64,000 bases of DNA from Alteraurantiacibacter buctensis. Lineage in GTDB: Bacteria > Pseudomonadota > Alphaproteobacteria > Sphingomonadales > Sphingomonadaceae. A model generated the notes under the pieces. The model ran no database searches. It worked only from the letters and a program-made list of their open reading frames with translations, and had not been told where the DNA came from. The stretch is from positions 186,001 through 250,000 of the forward strand of contig NZ_WTYV01000006.1 in the NCBI RefSeq assembly GCF_009827655.1, written 5' to 3'. This document shows positions 8,698 to 16,467 of this stretch, in pieces (the first letter of the stretch is position 1; the number at the start of each line of letters is the position of its first letter). The position numbers were made by a program, and so were the translations under genes.

Positions 8698-9062
8698 GCA
8701 GCCATGCGCGGCGGGTTGGTAAACCGGCACTTGCGCACGCCCTCGTCGTCCAGCCCCATCTTGGCGATGTGGCGCAGGATGCGGAACTCGCTGGCAAGGC
8801 GTTCAGCATCCCAGCCCTCGAAGTCGGGATACCAGCCACTAATAACCTTCCACACGTCCAGCGCGTCAGATCCCTTGCGGCTCTTGATGGTGAGGGCGTG
8901 GGTTTCCTTGTCCTCGCTGACGTAGAGCCAGTGCGGCCAATCGGCAGTGCGGGCCTTGCGGTTGCGCTCGGCACACCAGACCCGCATGTGGTCGATCCCG
9001 CTGAAGAACGCGGGGCCGTCTGCGCCCTGCCTAGTGACGACTGCCAGGCGATTGCCGGTCAT
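8694..9062 (-). CDS. Phage protein of unknown function, 122 aa
   Basis: The ATG at 9062 has GGAGGG eight bases upstream; an open extension further upstream lies inside the neighbouring gene and is rejected. The 122-residue product begins MTGNRLAVVTRQGADGPAFF and is rich in Trp and charged residues (ADWPHWLYVSEDKETH). It follows the replication-organiser-like protein and overlaps its end by 32 bases. Not recognised. Confidence 0.6.
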   Translation of the reverse strand: MTGNRLAVVTRQGADGPAFFSGIDHMRVWCAERNRKARTADWPHWLYVSEDKETHALTIKSRKGSDALDVWKVISGWYPDFEGWDAERLASEFRILRHIAKMGLDDEGVRKCRFTNPPRMAA

Positions 9063-9807
9063 ATTTGCCCTCCAGAATTTTGACGAAATTGTTTTCAGAC
9101 AGGATGAAATCGAAGTCGCAGCGCCAACCGCCGGTCTGGCCCAGCAGGAACGGGGACTGGCTGATCTTGGCGAACACCGACTGCCACTCCTCCAGGGCAA
9201 AGCGCCGGACCTGTGCCTGCGCCTTCTTCCGGCGAACCGGTGTCAGCTTGCGGATTTGGGCCAAGCCAAGGCTGGCGGCTGTGGTGTTCCAGCCTTCAAC
9301 AACCTCTTCGACCGTCAAGGGTGCATCGCCAGATGCACAAGAGACGTTAGTCTCTATCTTTTCCTTTATCTCCTCCTCTCCATCCTCCATCTGCGGAGAC
9401 TTTTCGGAAGGATTGGGGAAATCGTTCGGAAGCGGTTCGGAAGCCTTGGTGGATTTATCAAGCGAATGTCCCGCAAAAACAAGGATTTCGTCCGTCGCGG
9501 GGTGAATGTCGTTCGGAGCCTTTGGCCGCTGGAACTTGGCGAAGTTGCGCACGGCACCATAGGATTTGCCGCCGATCTCATACTTGCGGATGCAGCCGTT
9601 AGCCTCCAGTTCGGCCATCAGCGCCACCGCGTCCACGTTGTCGGCAGGCAGAACTCGCATCTTCATCTGGAGCGGCGACCACGGGAACAGCCCCTTGTCG
9701 TCACATTCATTCCAGATGCCGATAAACAGCAGGCGCGCAAACGAACTGAGCGAGACGAATTGCTCGTCGGTCCAGATGCCAGGGTGAATGGAGCGGATGC
9801 GGCTCAT
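9031..9807 (-). CDS. Probable phage replication protein (winged-helix N-terminus)
   Basis: The 258-residue protein starts MSRIRSIHPGIWTDEQFVSLS and has a helix-rich N-terminal domain (FARLLFIGIWNECDDKGLFPW) seen in phage O-type replication proteins that bind the origin. A linker with many Ser, Pro and Glu (about 110-155) leads to a C-terminal domain (WNTTAASLGLAQIRKLT ... GWRCDFDFILSENNFVKILEG), which matches the end of many phage replication organisers. The start is the ATG at 9807, not the GTG two codons earlier, because an AGGTG lies at proper distance. Confidence 0.72.
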   Translation of the reverse strand: MSRIRSIHPGIWTDEQFVSLSSFARLLFIGIWNECDDKGLFPWSPLQMKMRVLPADNVDAVALMAELEANGCIRKYEIGGKSYGAVRNFAKFQRPKAPNDIHPATDEILVFAGHSLDKSTKASEPLPNDFPNPSEKSPQMEDGEEEIKEKIETNVSCASGDAPLTVEEVVEGWNTTAASLGLAQIRKLTPVRRKKAQAQVRRFALEEWQSVFAKISQSPFLLGQTGGWRCDFDFILSENNFVKILEGKYDRQSPGSRH

Positions 9808-9998
9808 GCGCACACCTGCGCTTGCAAAAGGCGCAATCCACGCGTAGGGGGAATCAAAGCCACTGGAACCTCCGAAACAGGTTTCTTGGTCAGGGCCGGG
9901 GCGGTGTTGCTAGCACCTAACCGGCCCGCTTTCCCTATAGCGAACATGGCGCGAACACGCAAAAACGGCGGCGTTCTATCCACAGGTAACACGCTCAT
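9804..9998 (-). CDS. 64-aa phage protein
   Basis: This short frame fits exactly between two genes with 4-base ATGA overlaps at both ends (9804-9807 and 9995-9998), which supports translation. The product (MSVLPVDRTPPFLRVRAMFA) is basic and Pro-rich with no known domain. Confidence 0.5.
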   Translation of the reverse strand: MSVLPVDRTPPFLRVRAMFAIGKAGRLGASNTAPALTKKPVSEVPVALIPPTRGLRLLQAQVCA

Positions 9999-10345
9999 TT
10001 GACCACCCTCAATTCAATGTGCGGAAACAGGTGGCGGAAGATCGCCATGCGCAGCGGCACGTCGCGTTCCATGTGGCCATTCTTGGCCTTCACATCCTCC
10101 GCCACGTCCTGCTGGCTGGGCAGTTCGGTATAGGTGAAGTCAGGCTTGTATCCGACGCGCCGACCGTTCAGATGCTTGATTGGCTGCCCGTCAATCTGGA
10201 ACCAAAACTGCGGTTCAACCTGGAGGTTGGTGATTTCGCCCAAACGCTCCCGCAGGTGCAGGTCCGCGCACCGGCTCGCTTCACGCGAACTGGCGTGGGT
10301 GTGGCCGTGAACGCAAAGCGTCTTGCGGGCGAAATACCGCTTCAC
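9995..10345 (-). CDS. DUF1064 protein, predicted PD-(D/E)xK nuclease-like
   Basis: The 116-residue protein matches the DUF1064 pattern: basic start, an EASRCADLHLRERLGEITNL helix, a strand block VEPQFWFQI, then YKPDFTYTEL and EDVKAKNG. The spaced Glu, Asp and E-D-V-K correspond to the PD-(D/E)xK nuclease layout. Such phage proteins are thought to act on recombination or replication intermediates; the assignment is by family resemblance. It lies next to the DnaA-like initiator with a 4-base overlap. Confidence 0.72.
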   Translation of the reverse strand: MKRYFARKTLCVHGHTHASSREASRCADLHLRERLGEITNLQVEPQFWFQIDGQPIKHLNGRRVGYKPDFTYTELPSQQDVAEDVKAKNGHMERDVPLRMAIFRHLFPHIELRVVK

Positions 10346-10797
10346 GCAGCAATGGCCTCAACCGCGCGGCGCATGGCCCGCCGATGGCGCTCGTAAATTG
10401 CGGCCATGAACTGGTCGCGGACCGAATGAATGTCGAACTGGCCCAATCCATGCAGGACAGTGGTATGGTCCCGCCCGCCCACAAGCCGCCCGATCTGCGC
10501 GCTGGAATAGCCCCAATCGGTCAGCAGGCGATAAATGACAAAGCGGGCCTTAGAGATGCGCTGCGTCCGCGCCCTGCCGGTAATTTCTTCAGGACCGAAG
10601 CCATACAGCCCGCCAACGCTGGCGATAACCCGCTTGGCCACTTCGCTGCGGTGCAAGAACGGGTTGTTCAACAGCGGACACAGCAGAATGTGATCGCGCT
10701 GCCGGTTGAGGTGGGCGATAAATCGCGCGTCATCTTCCCGCTGGCGGGCGTTGATCGCGTGAACAGTCTCATGGACCTCTGCAACGGTGGTCATCAC
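10342..10797 (-). CDS. Stand-alone DnaA domain IV-like protein
   Basis: The 151-residue protein carries, at about residues 55-125, the DNA-binding domain IV of DnaA: a helix, basic residues, SKARFVIYRLLTDWGYSSAQ and the signature GRLVGGRDHTTVLHGL. In DnaA the RDHTTV loop reads the DnaA box. The AAA+ ATPase and oligomerisation domains are absent. Such truncated forms in phages may recognise origin sites or recruit or block host DnaA. It sits between the SSB-like and DUF1064 genes with 4-base overlaps. Confidence 0.85.
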   Translation of the reverse strand: MMTTVAEVHETVHAINARQREDDARFIAHLNRQRDHILLCPLLNNPFLHRSEVAKRVIASVGGLYGFGPEEITGRARTQRISKARFVIYRLLTDWGYSSAQIGRLVGGRDHTTVLHGLGQFDIHSVRDQFMAAIYERHRRAMRRAVEAIAA

Positions 10798-11063
10798 TTC
10801 CCCCTCAGGTAGGGCCGCACGTAAACCTGCCCGTTCATGCGGGCGGCGCGGCGTGCAGCCAGGTTGCGTTCCAATTCTCGGCTAAAGCGCCAGCAGGCGA
10901 TGCGGCGGCGGATGCCCCACAGGGACACCCGCCACCAGTTCGTGGTCTTGTCGCGCCCGTTGCGCTGATCCACGGCCACGGTGAAGCCCGTTACGCTATC
11001 ATCGCCAGCGCGGCGGGTTTCTGCGTCGCGGCCAATACGGCCTGCTATGGTAATCGTCTGCAT
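10794..11063 (-). CDS. Truncated or chimeric single-strand DNA-binding protein
   Basis: Residues 1-50 match the first strands of an SSB OB-fold (MQTITIAGRIGRDAETR, then FTVAVDQR and NWWRVSLWG). After SLWG the normal continuation with the YL-x-KG-x-KV strand is missing and is replaced by a basic tail (RFSRELERNLAARRAAR, ending in VYVRPYLRGK). No frame on this strand restores an SSB ending, so this looks like a fusion or decayed gene rather than a simple frameshift. The protein is 89 residues instead of 110-170. Confidence 0.65.
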   Translation of the reverse strand: MQTITIAGRIGRDAETRRAGDDSVTGFTVAVDQRNGRDKTTNWWRVSLWGIRRRIACWRFSRELERNLAARRAARMNGQVYVRPYLRGK

Positions 11064-11074
11064 GTGCTATCCCT

Positions 11075-11764
11075 TCATGCGTTCAGGAGTTGGGCCTTGC
11101 CCTCGGCAAGGTTTGCTTCGGTCAGCTCGATCCGGCGGCGCAGGGGCACGAATTCCTCGGGCATGTCCGGCCCGCCATCCCACCACTGCGGCAGCTTCTG
11201 CTGGACAGCCGCGACAACCTTCTTGAAGTCGTCAGTCTCGCGGAACGCCACGTAGGTGTCCCAATCGCCGCAGCCTTCCAGTTCATGCACCAGGTTGCGG
11301 ACAGCCACCTTCAGGGCGCTATGGGCAGGCTGCTTGGCGGGGGCGGCTTCAGACGCAGCAGGCGGGTTCTTCGTCGCCGCGTTGCCGTCATCATCTTCCA
11401 CCGGCACGCCGAACGCCGTCACCAGCGCATACCGGCGGGCATAGGTCAGGGCCGATCCGAACGCCTGCGCGTCATTCTTGTTGGCGGGCACGAACAGGCT
11501 GCCCAGAGACAGGTGTTCACCGCCCGCATGATGCAGCATGGTTTCGATCTGCACGCCGCCCTGCACCGGCTCAGGATGCTGGGTAAAGAACAGCCCGTTC
11601 TTCACCAGGGCAGGCTTCACCGCCGCGATAACGCTGGTCAGGTCGGCATACTTGCTGCGAAAGTGCGGGTTGTTCGCATCCTTCGTGGCGGCTTCGATTT
11701 CGCCGAAAGCCCGCGCCATTGCTGACGCTAGACTGTCGGCCTTCACTTCCGTTATCTTGTTCAC
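11075..11764 (-). CDS. erf: ERF-family single-strand annealing protein
   Basis: The 229-residue recombinase anneals single-stranded DNA during phage recombination. The ERF core is visible: LASAMARAFGEIEAATKDA, NPHFRSKYADLTSV, KPALVKNGL and, later, DAQAFGSALTYARRYAL followed by acidic EDDDGN. A Pro/Ala linker and a helical C-terminal domain follow. The start is the GTG at 11764, preceded by AAGGAGG; a GTG five codons upstream includes that ribosome-binding site in its own frame and is rejected. Confidence 0.88.
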   Translation of the reverse strand: MNKITEVKADSLASAMARAFGEIEAATKDANNPHFRSKYADLTSVIAAVKPALVKNGLFFTQHPEPVQGGVQIETMLHHAGGEHLSLGSLFVPANKNDAQAFGSALTYARRYALVTAFGVPVEDDDGNAATKNPPAASEAAPAKQPAHSALKVAVRNLVHELEGCGDWDTYVAFRETDDFKKVVAAVQQKLPQWWDGGPDMPEEFVPLRRRIELTEANLAEGKAQLLNA

Positions 11765-11780
11765 GTTTTCCTCCTTCACT

Positions 11781-11975
11781 TCAAAAAACTGCGTCGATCA
11801 GCACCCACACGCCCCAAGCCAGCAGGCCCGCCGCAAAGGCGCACCAGGCAAACACGAAGCGCATTCCCCACGGGTTGTAGGGTTCGCGCTGAAATTCCTC
11901 GGGGTGGGCGAACGTGGACGGGTCCAGTTCGGTGGCGCGGCCCGTGTCGGGGTGGCGGGTGAAATGGTGCTTCAT
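11781..11975 (-). CDS. 64-aa single-helix membrane protein
   Basis: The ATG at 11975 overlaps the stop of the upstream gene (ATGA). The product has a soluble basic N-terminus (MKHHFTRHPDTGR) and a C-terminal membrane helix (about residues 40-62, FVFAWCAFAAGLLAWGVWV). It is followed by the ERF gene. Small membrane proteins of this type in phage early operons are mostly uncharacterised. Confidence 0.6.
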   Translation of the reverse strand: MKHHFTRHPDTGRATELDPSTFAHPEEFQREPYNPWGMRFVFAWCAFAAGLLAWGVWVLIDAVF

Positions 11976-12163
11976 GACAGCGCCCACCCGATGCCGAAGT
12001 AGATCATCCATGCGGCGCAAATGATAAGCGCGGTCACGGGGACGAAAAACAGGGCGTTAAAGTTGTAGTCGCCGCGATAGTCCTGCGAGCTGCACCAGAT
12101 CATGGCGAATGCGGAGACAATGGTGGGGATGATCCACAAGCCCAAGGTTATGGTCGCGCTCAT
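11972..12163 (-). CDS. 63-aa two-helix membrane protein
   Basis: Two hydrophobic helices (about residues 5-23 and 38-60) flank a short polar loop SSQDYRGDYN. Overlaps of 4 bases with both neighbours put it in the early leftward operon. Function unknown; a membrane role such as superinfection exclusion is only a guess. Confidence 0.6.
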   Translation of the reverse strand: MSATITLGLWIIPTIVSAFAMIWCSSQDYRGDYNFNALFFVPVTALIICAAWMIYFGIGWALS

Positions 12164-12612
12164 GCCGCCGCTCCCGGACGAAGCTTGGACAGTTGCGCGT
12201 CGATCAGGTCGCGCACGTTCTCCAGTTCAGAGCGGTGGTCACGAACCTCGCCAGCGTCGATTGTGCCGTTCTCCAGCGCCTTCGCCAGCTTGGCCCCAAG
12301 GTCCAGCAGGGCGGTAAGGGTAGAGTGGTCACACACCTTGCCGGGGCGGCTGTCCTCACACAGGCGGTCAAAGTAGCCGGTGAAGCGTCCGTTCCATTCC
12401 CTCTTGCCGCGCCCGAACGTCACAGCGTCCATCGTGGCAAGGCCGGTGCGATACTTCGCCGCCTGATCGTCGGACTTGCCCAGCACCGCGCCAATGTCGG
12501 CATCGGTCAGGCCGTCCTCTTCCTTGATCTCGGTAAGCGCGCGGGCCAGCGCATCGACCGCGTTTGAAGCGGAATAGGTGGTCCTACGGGCCGTGGATTG
12601 TCGGGTCGTCAT
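12160..12612 (-). CDS. Probable phage regulatory protein with HTH-like segment
   Basis: The 150-residue protein is the first gene of the leftward early operon. Residues 34-55 (EDGLTDADIGAVLGKSDDQAAK) have the spacing of a helix-turn-helix. A central GRGKREWNGRFTGYFDRLC block and a C-terminal helical, possibly oligomerising segment (LRPGAAA end) follow. Its place beside the divergent control region suggests a Cro- or CII-like regulator. The family is not certain. Confidence 0.6.
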   Translation of the reverse strand: MTTRQSTARRTTYSASNAVDALARALTEIKEEDGLTDADIGAVLGKSDDQAAKYRTGLATMDAVTFGRGKREWNGRFTGYFDRLCEDSRPGKVCDHSTLTALLDLGAKLAKALENGTIDAGEVRDHRSELENVRDLIDAQLSKLRPGAAA

Positions 12613-12721
12613 TGGGCTACGCGAGCAGAGATTGGACGTTGCAGACGGAACAATTGAAGGCTGCGCGGTTAGAAGAAATTCTCGCGCGCCACGCCCTCAC
12701 CATCACGAAGGAGTCCGCACA
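12613..12721. promoter_or_regulatory. Divergent early control region
   Basis: These 109 bases separate the leftward and rightward early operons and must hold promoters for both. An AT-richer patch (about 12650-12685) contains CAATTG and a TTAGAAGAAATT stretch, but I cannot assign -35/-10 boxes with confidence. The rightward gene has a clear AAGGAG eight bases before its GTG. Confidence 0.5.
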
Positions 12722-13219
12722 GTGACAGACCCCGCCGCGCTTTTGCCGTGCCCGAACCCGTGGTGCGATGGCGATAAACAAGAACCGTGGCGGTCATCAG
12801 GGGGATGGTGGCGCGTCGGATGCCAATGCGGTTTTGATGGGCCGTCAGCGCGTTCCCCAGAAGAAGCCATCGCCGCATGGAATGAGCGCACCGGCCAGCT
12901 TGTGCCGCGTGCTGCGGTGGAGGGGGCTGTTCTGGCTGATGCCCTTTTGTCGGCGGCTGATTGGCGGCCTTTTGCCAGCGCCCCAAAAGATGGGACTGTG
13001 GTCATCGTATTTCGCGAGGACGCGGGCATCTTCATGGCGCATTATGTCGAGGAAGACGCTCACCTGTCTTCTCCGGCGCATCCGCCAGAGGGGGACTGCT
13101 TCTGGTTTTCCACCCAAGGCGAAGACCTGACCAGCGACTTACCGACACTTTGGATGCCGCTCGATGGTCTACTTACCGCCGCCCTCGCCCAAGGGAGTGC
13201 GACCGATGCCACGGACTAA
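12722..13219 (+). CDS. Lar-like zinc-ribbon / DUF551 fusion protein
   Basis: A GTG at 12722 with AAGGAG eight bases upstream starts a 165-residue protein. Residues 1-45 resemble Lar restriction-alleviation or related phage zinc ribbons: LPCPNPWCDG, then GWWRVGCQCG and the EEAIAAWNER ending. Residues 75-155 are a DUF551 domain (DWRPFASAPKDGTVVIV and LPTLWMPLD). The cysteines C-x4-C and C-x-C could bind zinc. Lar proteins blunt type I restriction in some phages, but function here is inferred from resemblance only. Confidence 0.72.
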   Translation: MTDPAALLPCPNPWCDGDKQEPWRSSGGWWRVGCQCGFDGPSARSPEEAIAAWNERTGQLVPRAAVEGAVLADALLSAADWRPFASAPKDGTVVIVFREDAGIFMAHYVEEDAHLSSPAHPPEGDCFWFSTQGEDLTSDLPTLWMPLDGLLTAALAQGSATDATD

Positions 13220-13379
13220 CTTGGAACTCGCCTTGGGCATCATCCTAATGGCGGCGGGGGCAACCCTTGTGGTGTCCTACTGGTGCACCGTTTGGACAAA
13301 GCGGCACTACGTTCGGGGCGCGCTTTGGTGGGGCTTGGCCCTGTTCTTCTATCCTCTAACACTTTGGGTGCTGACATGA
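13206..13379 (+). CDS. 57-aa two-helix membrane protein
   Basis: Two hydrophobic helices (about residues 6-26 and 37-56) are joined by a basic loop (TKRHYVRG). It overlaps the preceding gene by 14 bases and the next one by 4 (ATGA). The ATG at 13206 is chosen because an upstream extension would lie mostly inside the preceding gene. Function unknown. Confidence 0.55.
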   Translation: MPRTNLELALGIILMAAGATLVVSYWCTVWTKRHYVRGALWWGLALFFYPLTLWVLT

Positions 13380-13606
13380 CCATGACTGACCGAACCGCGC
13401 TGATCGAGGCTGAAGATGATCGACTGGGTTGGTGGTGCCAAGCGTGTCGGGAAACCGGCATGTTGCACTGCTCAGAGGTCGAAGGATGCATTGAGGTGGG
13501 CCAAATGGAGAGGCTTCCGTATAGCGAACGCAAATCTCGCCATGAGGCATTACGTCATTCCGCACCCGCCCTCACCGCCCTCCGTGCAGGGAGTGCGGAG
13601 AAGTGA
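13376..13606 (+). CDS. Small Cys-containing phage protein, 76 aa
   Basis: An ATG at 13376 overlaps the previous stop (ATGA). The 76-residue product starts MTMTDRTALIEAEDDRLG and contains WWCQACRETG and MLHCSEVEGC, four cysteines in C-x2-C and C-x6-C spacing that may bind a metal. Role unknown. Confidence 0.55.
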   Translation: MTMTDRTALIEAEDDRLGWWCQACRETGMLHCSEVEGCIEVGQMERLPYSERKSRHEALRHSAPALTALRAGSAEK

Positions 13607-13905
13607 GCGGGCTGGTGGAGCGGTGTCTCGCTTGCGGTCGCCCCTGTTCCGATCATGGCTGGAGCACGCGCGACTTGTGCAGCATGTTTGTCGGCAAGAG
13701 CGGCAACGAGGACTTACACGCCCGCATCGCCGCGCTGGAAGCGGAAGTGGAGCGCACCAAACAGGGTCTGACCGCTGCGCTGGTGGTAATAGATTACGCC
13801 GCCTCAATCCTGTGGAATTGCCGACCTACTGCCATTGCTGCACGCCCTTCGCACATTGACCAAGCGCTCCGCAACGCCCGCGCCGCCCTGGAGCCGAAGC
13901 CATGA
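13603..13905 (+). CDS. Phage protein with short coiled coil, 100 aa
   Basis: A GTG overlaps the previous stop (GTGA). The 100-residue protein has an N-terminal Cys/His cluster (CLACGRPCSDHGWS), a coiled coil (HARIAALEAEVERTKQG) and an Ala-rich C-terminal helix. No known family is recognised. Confidence 0.55.
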   Translation: MSGLVERCLACGRPCSDHGWSTRDLCSMFVGKSGNEDLHARIAALEAEVERTKQGLTAALVVIDYAASILWNCRPTAIAARPSHIDQALRNARAALEPKP

Positions 13906-14081
13906 ACGCGCGGGAGGTCGCTGACATTTACCTGACTTCCGCCAACTTCACGCTGGGCTTTCGTCTGTGGGCGGCATGGAAAGTGCTGACAAACCCCACT
14001 GTCGCCTGCGCTACTATTTGCATGTTGGGTGAAGACCTCGCCGTGCGCCGCGAACTGGAGAAGAATGATGGAACGGAATGA
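13902..14081 (+). CDS. 59-aa phage protein
   Basis: An ATG overlaps the previous stop (ATGA) and reads MNAREVADIYLTSANFTLGF to a TGA at 14079-14081. The protein is helical with several aromatic residues. The overlap and the tight packing of the operon are the main support. Confidence 0.5.
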   Translation: MNAREVADIYLTSANFTLGFRLWAAWKVLTNPTVACATICMLGEDLAVRRELEKNDGTE

Positions 14082-14502
14082 AACCACGGAAGCGGTGGAG
14101 GCTGTGGCGGTAACGCAGGAGGATCGCGAGGCCACTAAACGGCACCAACACCGCTTTTTGACAGAGGGGCGAAGCGAAACCGAATTGCTATGGGAAGCCT
14201 TCGCCCGCCACCGCATCGCCAGTGTAGCAGCCGCCCGCCCGGTGCTGTTCGAGGACCAGTGGCAGCCGATTGAGACGGCTCCGAGAGATGGGACGTGGGT
14301 TCAACTGACTGGTGGCCAATTTGATTATGGCTGGGACGGGGAAACGCAGCCGCCAGTTGTATCCGCCCAGTTCAACTATAACTGCTGGCAGGCGGCTTGG
14401 TATGACAGCGGCTATTACGGGGAATACGAGAACCCAACCCACTGGCAGCCGCTTCCCACTCCGCCCGCCATCCGCACCGCAGGAGGTTCCCATGAAGGAT
14501 GA
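14068..14502 (+). CDS. DUF551-domain phage protein
   Basis: The 144-residue protein has an acidic helical N-terminus (TEAVEAVAVTQEDREATK) and a DUF551 domain from about residue 65: QWQPIETAPRDGTWVQL to PTHWQPLPTPPA. GGAG lies seven bases before the second of two adjacent ATGs, so 14068 is chosen. The middle is unusually rich in Tyr, Trp and Asn. It is the third member of this family in the prophage. Confidence 0.78.
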   Translation: MERNETTEAVEAVAVTQEDREATKRHQHRFLTEGRSETELLWEAFARHRIASVAAARPVLFEDQWQPIETAPRDGTWVQLTGGQFDYGWDGETQPPVVSAQFNYNCWQAAWYDSGYYGEYENPTHWQPLPTPPAIRTAGGSHEG

Positions 14503-14743
14503 AGCGCGCGTGATCGCGGGGAAGCTGACCAAGGCGCAGCGGGAGGCGTTGACGATGCATCGAAATACACAGGAATGGCGCGGAAGAAACGCGCCTCAAT
14601 ACTGGCTTCCACTTTGGTCGCCGGATGGCCTCGCACTAAAAATGGCGGGGCTAATTACATTTGTCGATGCGGTTTCCAGTGACACGCGCCTCACCCCGCT
14701 CGGCCTAGCCGTCCGCACCATCCTACAGGAGCAAGGCCGGTGA
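14492..14743 (+). CDS. Phage protein of unknown function, 83 aa
   Basis: AGGAGG six bases upstream fixes the ATG at 14492. The 83-residue protein begins MKDEARVIAGKLTKAQREAL and later has WLPLWSPDGLALK and a C-terminal TRLTPLGLAVRTILQE segment typical of small winged-helix folds in which the last part reports an end of growth or dose (T-P-L-G-L). A DNA-binding role is possible; the family is not named with confidence. Confidence 0.58.
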   Translation: MKDEARVIAGKLTKAQREALTMHRNTQEWRGRNAPQYWLPLWSPDGLALKMAGLITFVDAVSSDTRLTPLGLAVRTILQEQGR

Positions 14744-14946
14744 GCGCGCAGATCGTCAGCTTCGATGTCGAAAAGGCAAGCCGCTACATTGAGCGGGTCT
14801 TCAAGGGCTACCTGATGGACCCTGCCGATACCGACTTTCAGAAGGGCTACCTCGCTGCATTGCTGGACCTTTACACCGAAGGGCTGGGCAAGGGGCTTGA
14901 TGATGACCGGATCACTATTTTGCAGAGGCAGACCCGCCATGACTGA
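14740..14946 (+). CDS. 68-aa phage protein
   Basis: A GTG overlaps the previous stop (GTGA). The product is helical and acidic (FDVEKASRYIERVFKGYL, DFQKGYLAALLDLYTEG), a pattern seen in small unclassified phage proteins. No motif is visible. Confidence 0.52.
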   Translation: MSAQIVSFDVEKASRYIERVFKGYLMDPADTDFQKGYLAALLDLYTEGLGKGLDDDRITILQRQTRHD

Positions 14947-15133
14947 AGCAGAACAGGAACGGGCGGCGATTGTGGCGTGGCTGCGGGGCGGCGCGGTGGA
15001 CATGATCGGCCTCGCTGCCAAGTTGCCTGATTGGTCCGCTGCCACGCTTGCGGGATTGGAACGAAACGCCGCTTATTGCGAACAACTGGCCAACCAGATC
15101 GAAGCTGGCGCGCACAGGCAGGCAGGCGAATGA
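14939..15133 (+). CDS. 64-aa phage protein
   Basis: The ATG at 14939 overlaps the previous gene's end by 8 bases. The product (MTEAEQERAAIVAWLRGG, LERNAAYCEQLANQIEAG) is a pair of helices with possible coiled-coil character. Function unknown. Confidence 0.5.
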   Translation: MTEAEQERAAIVAWLRGGAVDMIGLAAKLPDWSAATLAGLERNAAYCEQLANQIEAGAHRQAGE

Positions 15134-15286
15134 CGGCACGCCGTCGCCTTATCCCGCTGGCCGAAGCGAACGCGGCGCTGGATCTGCTGGCGGCGCGCGG
15201 TATCGACCTGACGCAATGCACCGTTGACATAGGCCCCGATTACGTGCGGGTTAGCCCGCCTGCCAACTCTAACGCAGGCGACTCCC

Positions 15287-16380
<1,094 letters not shown>

Positions 16381-16390
16381 ACTCTCGCTT

Positions 16391-16452
16391 GCCCTACCGT
16401 TTCGCTGCTTGAGGGCAAACTTGTCCGCCCTACCGCTTCGCTGCTTGAGGGC
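16391..16452. repeat. Two tandem 26-bp repeats upstream of tRNA-Thr
   Basis: A 26-base unit starting GCCCTACCG and ending CTTGAGGGC occurs at 16391-16416 and 16427-16452, 36 bases apart, with one mismatch (T/C at unit position 10). Each has GCCCT/AGGGC ends that can pair. On the minus strand each unit offers TTGCCC- or GGCCC-like and TAGGGC boxes, so the tRNA promoter may lie in the nearer copy (TTGCCC, 16 bases, TAGGGC). Confidence 0.7.
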
Positions 16453-16467
16453 CGGCTGCCCTTAGCC

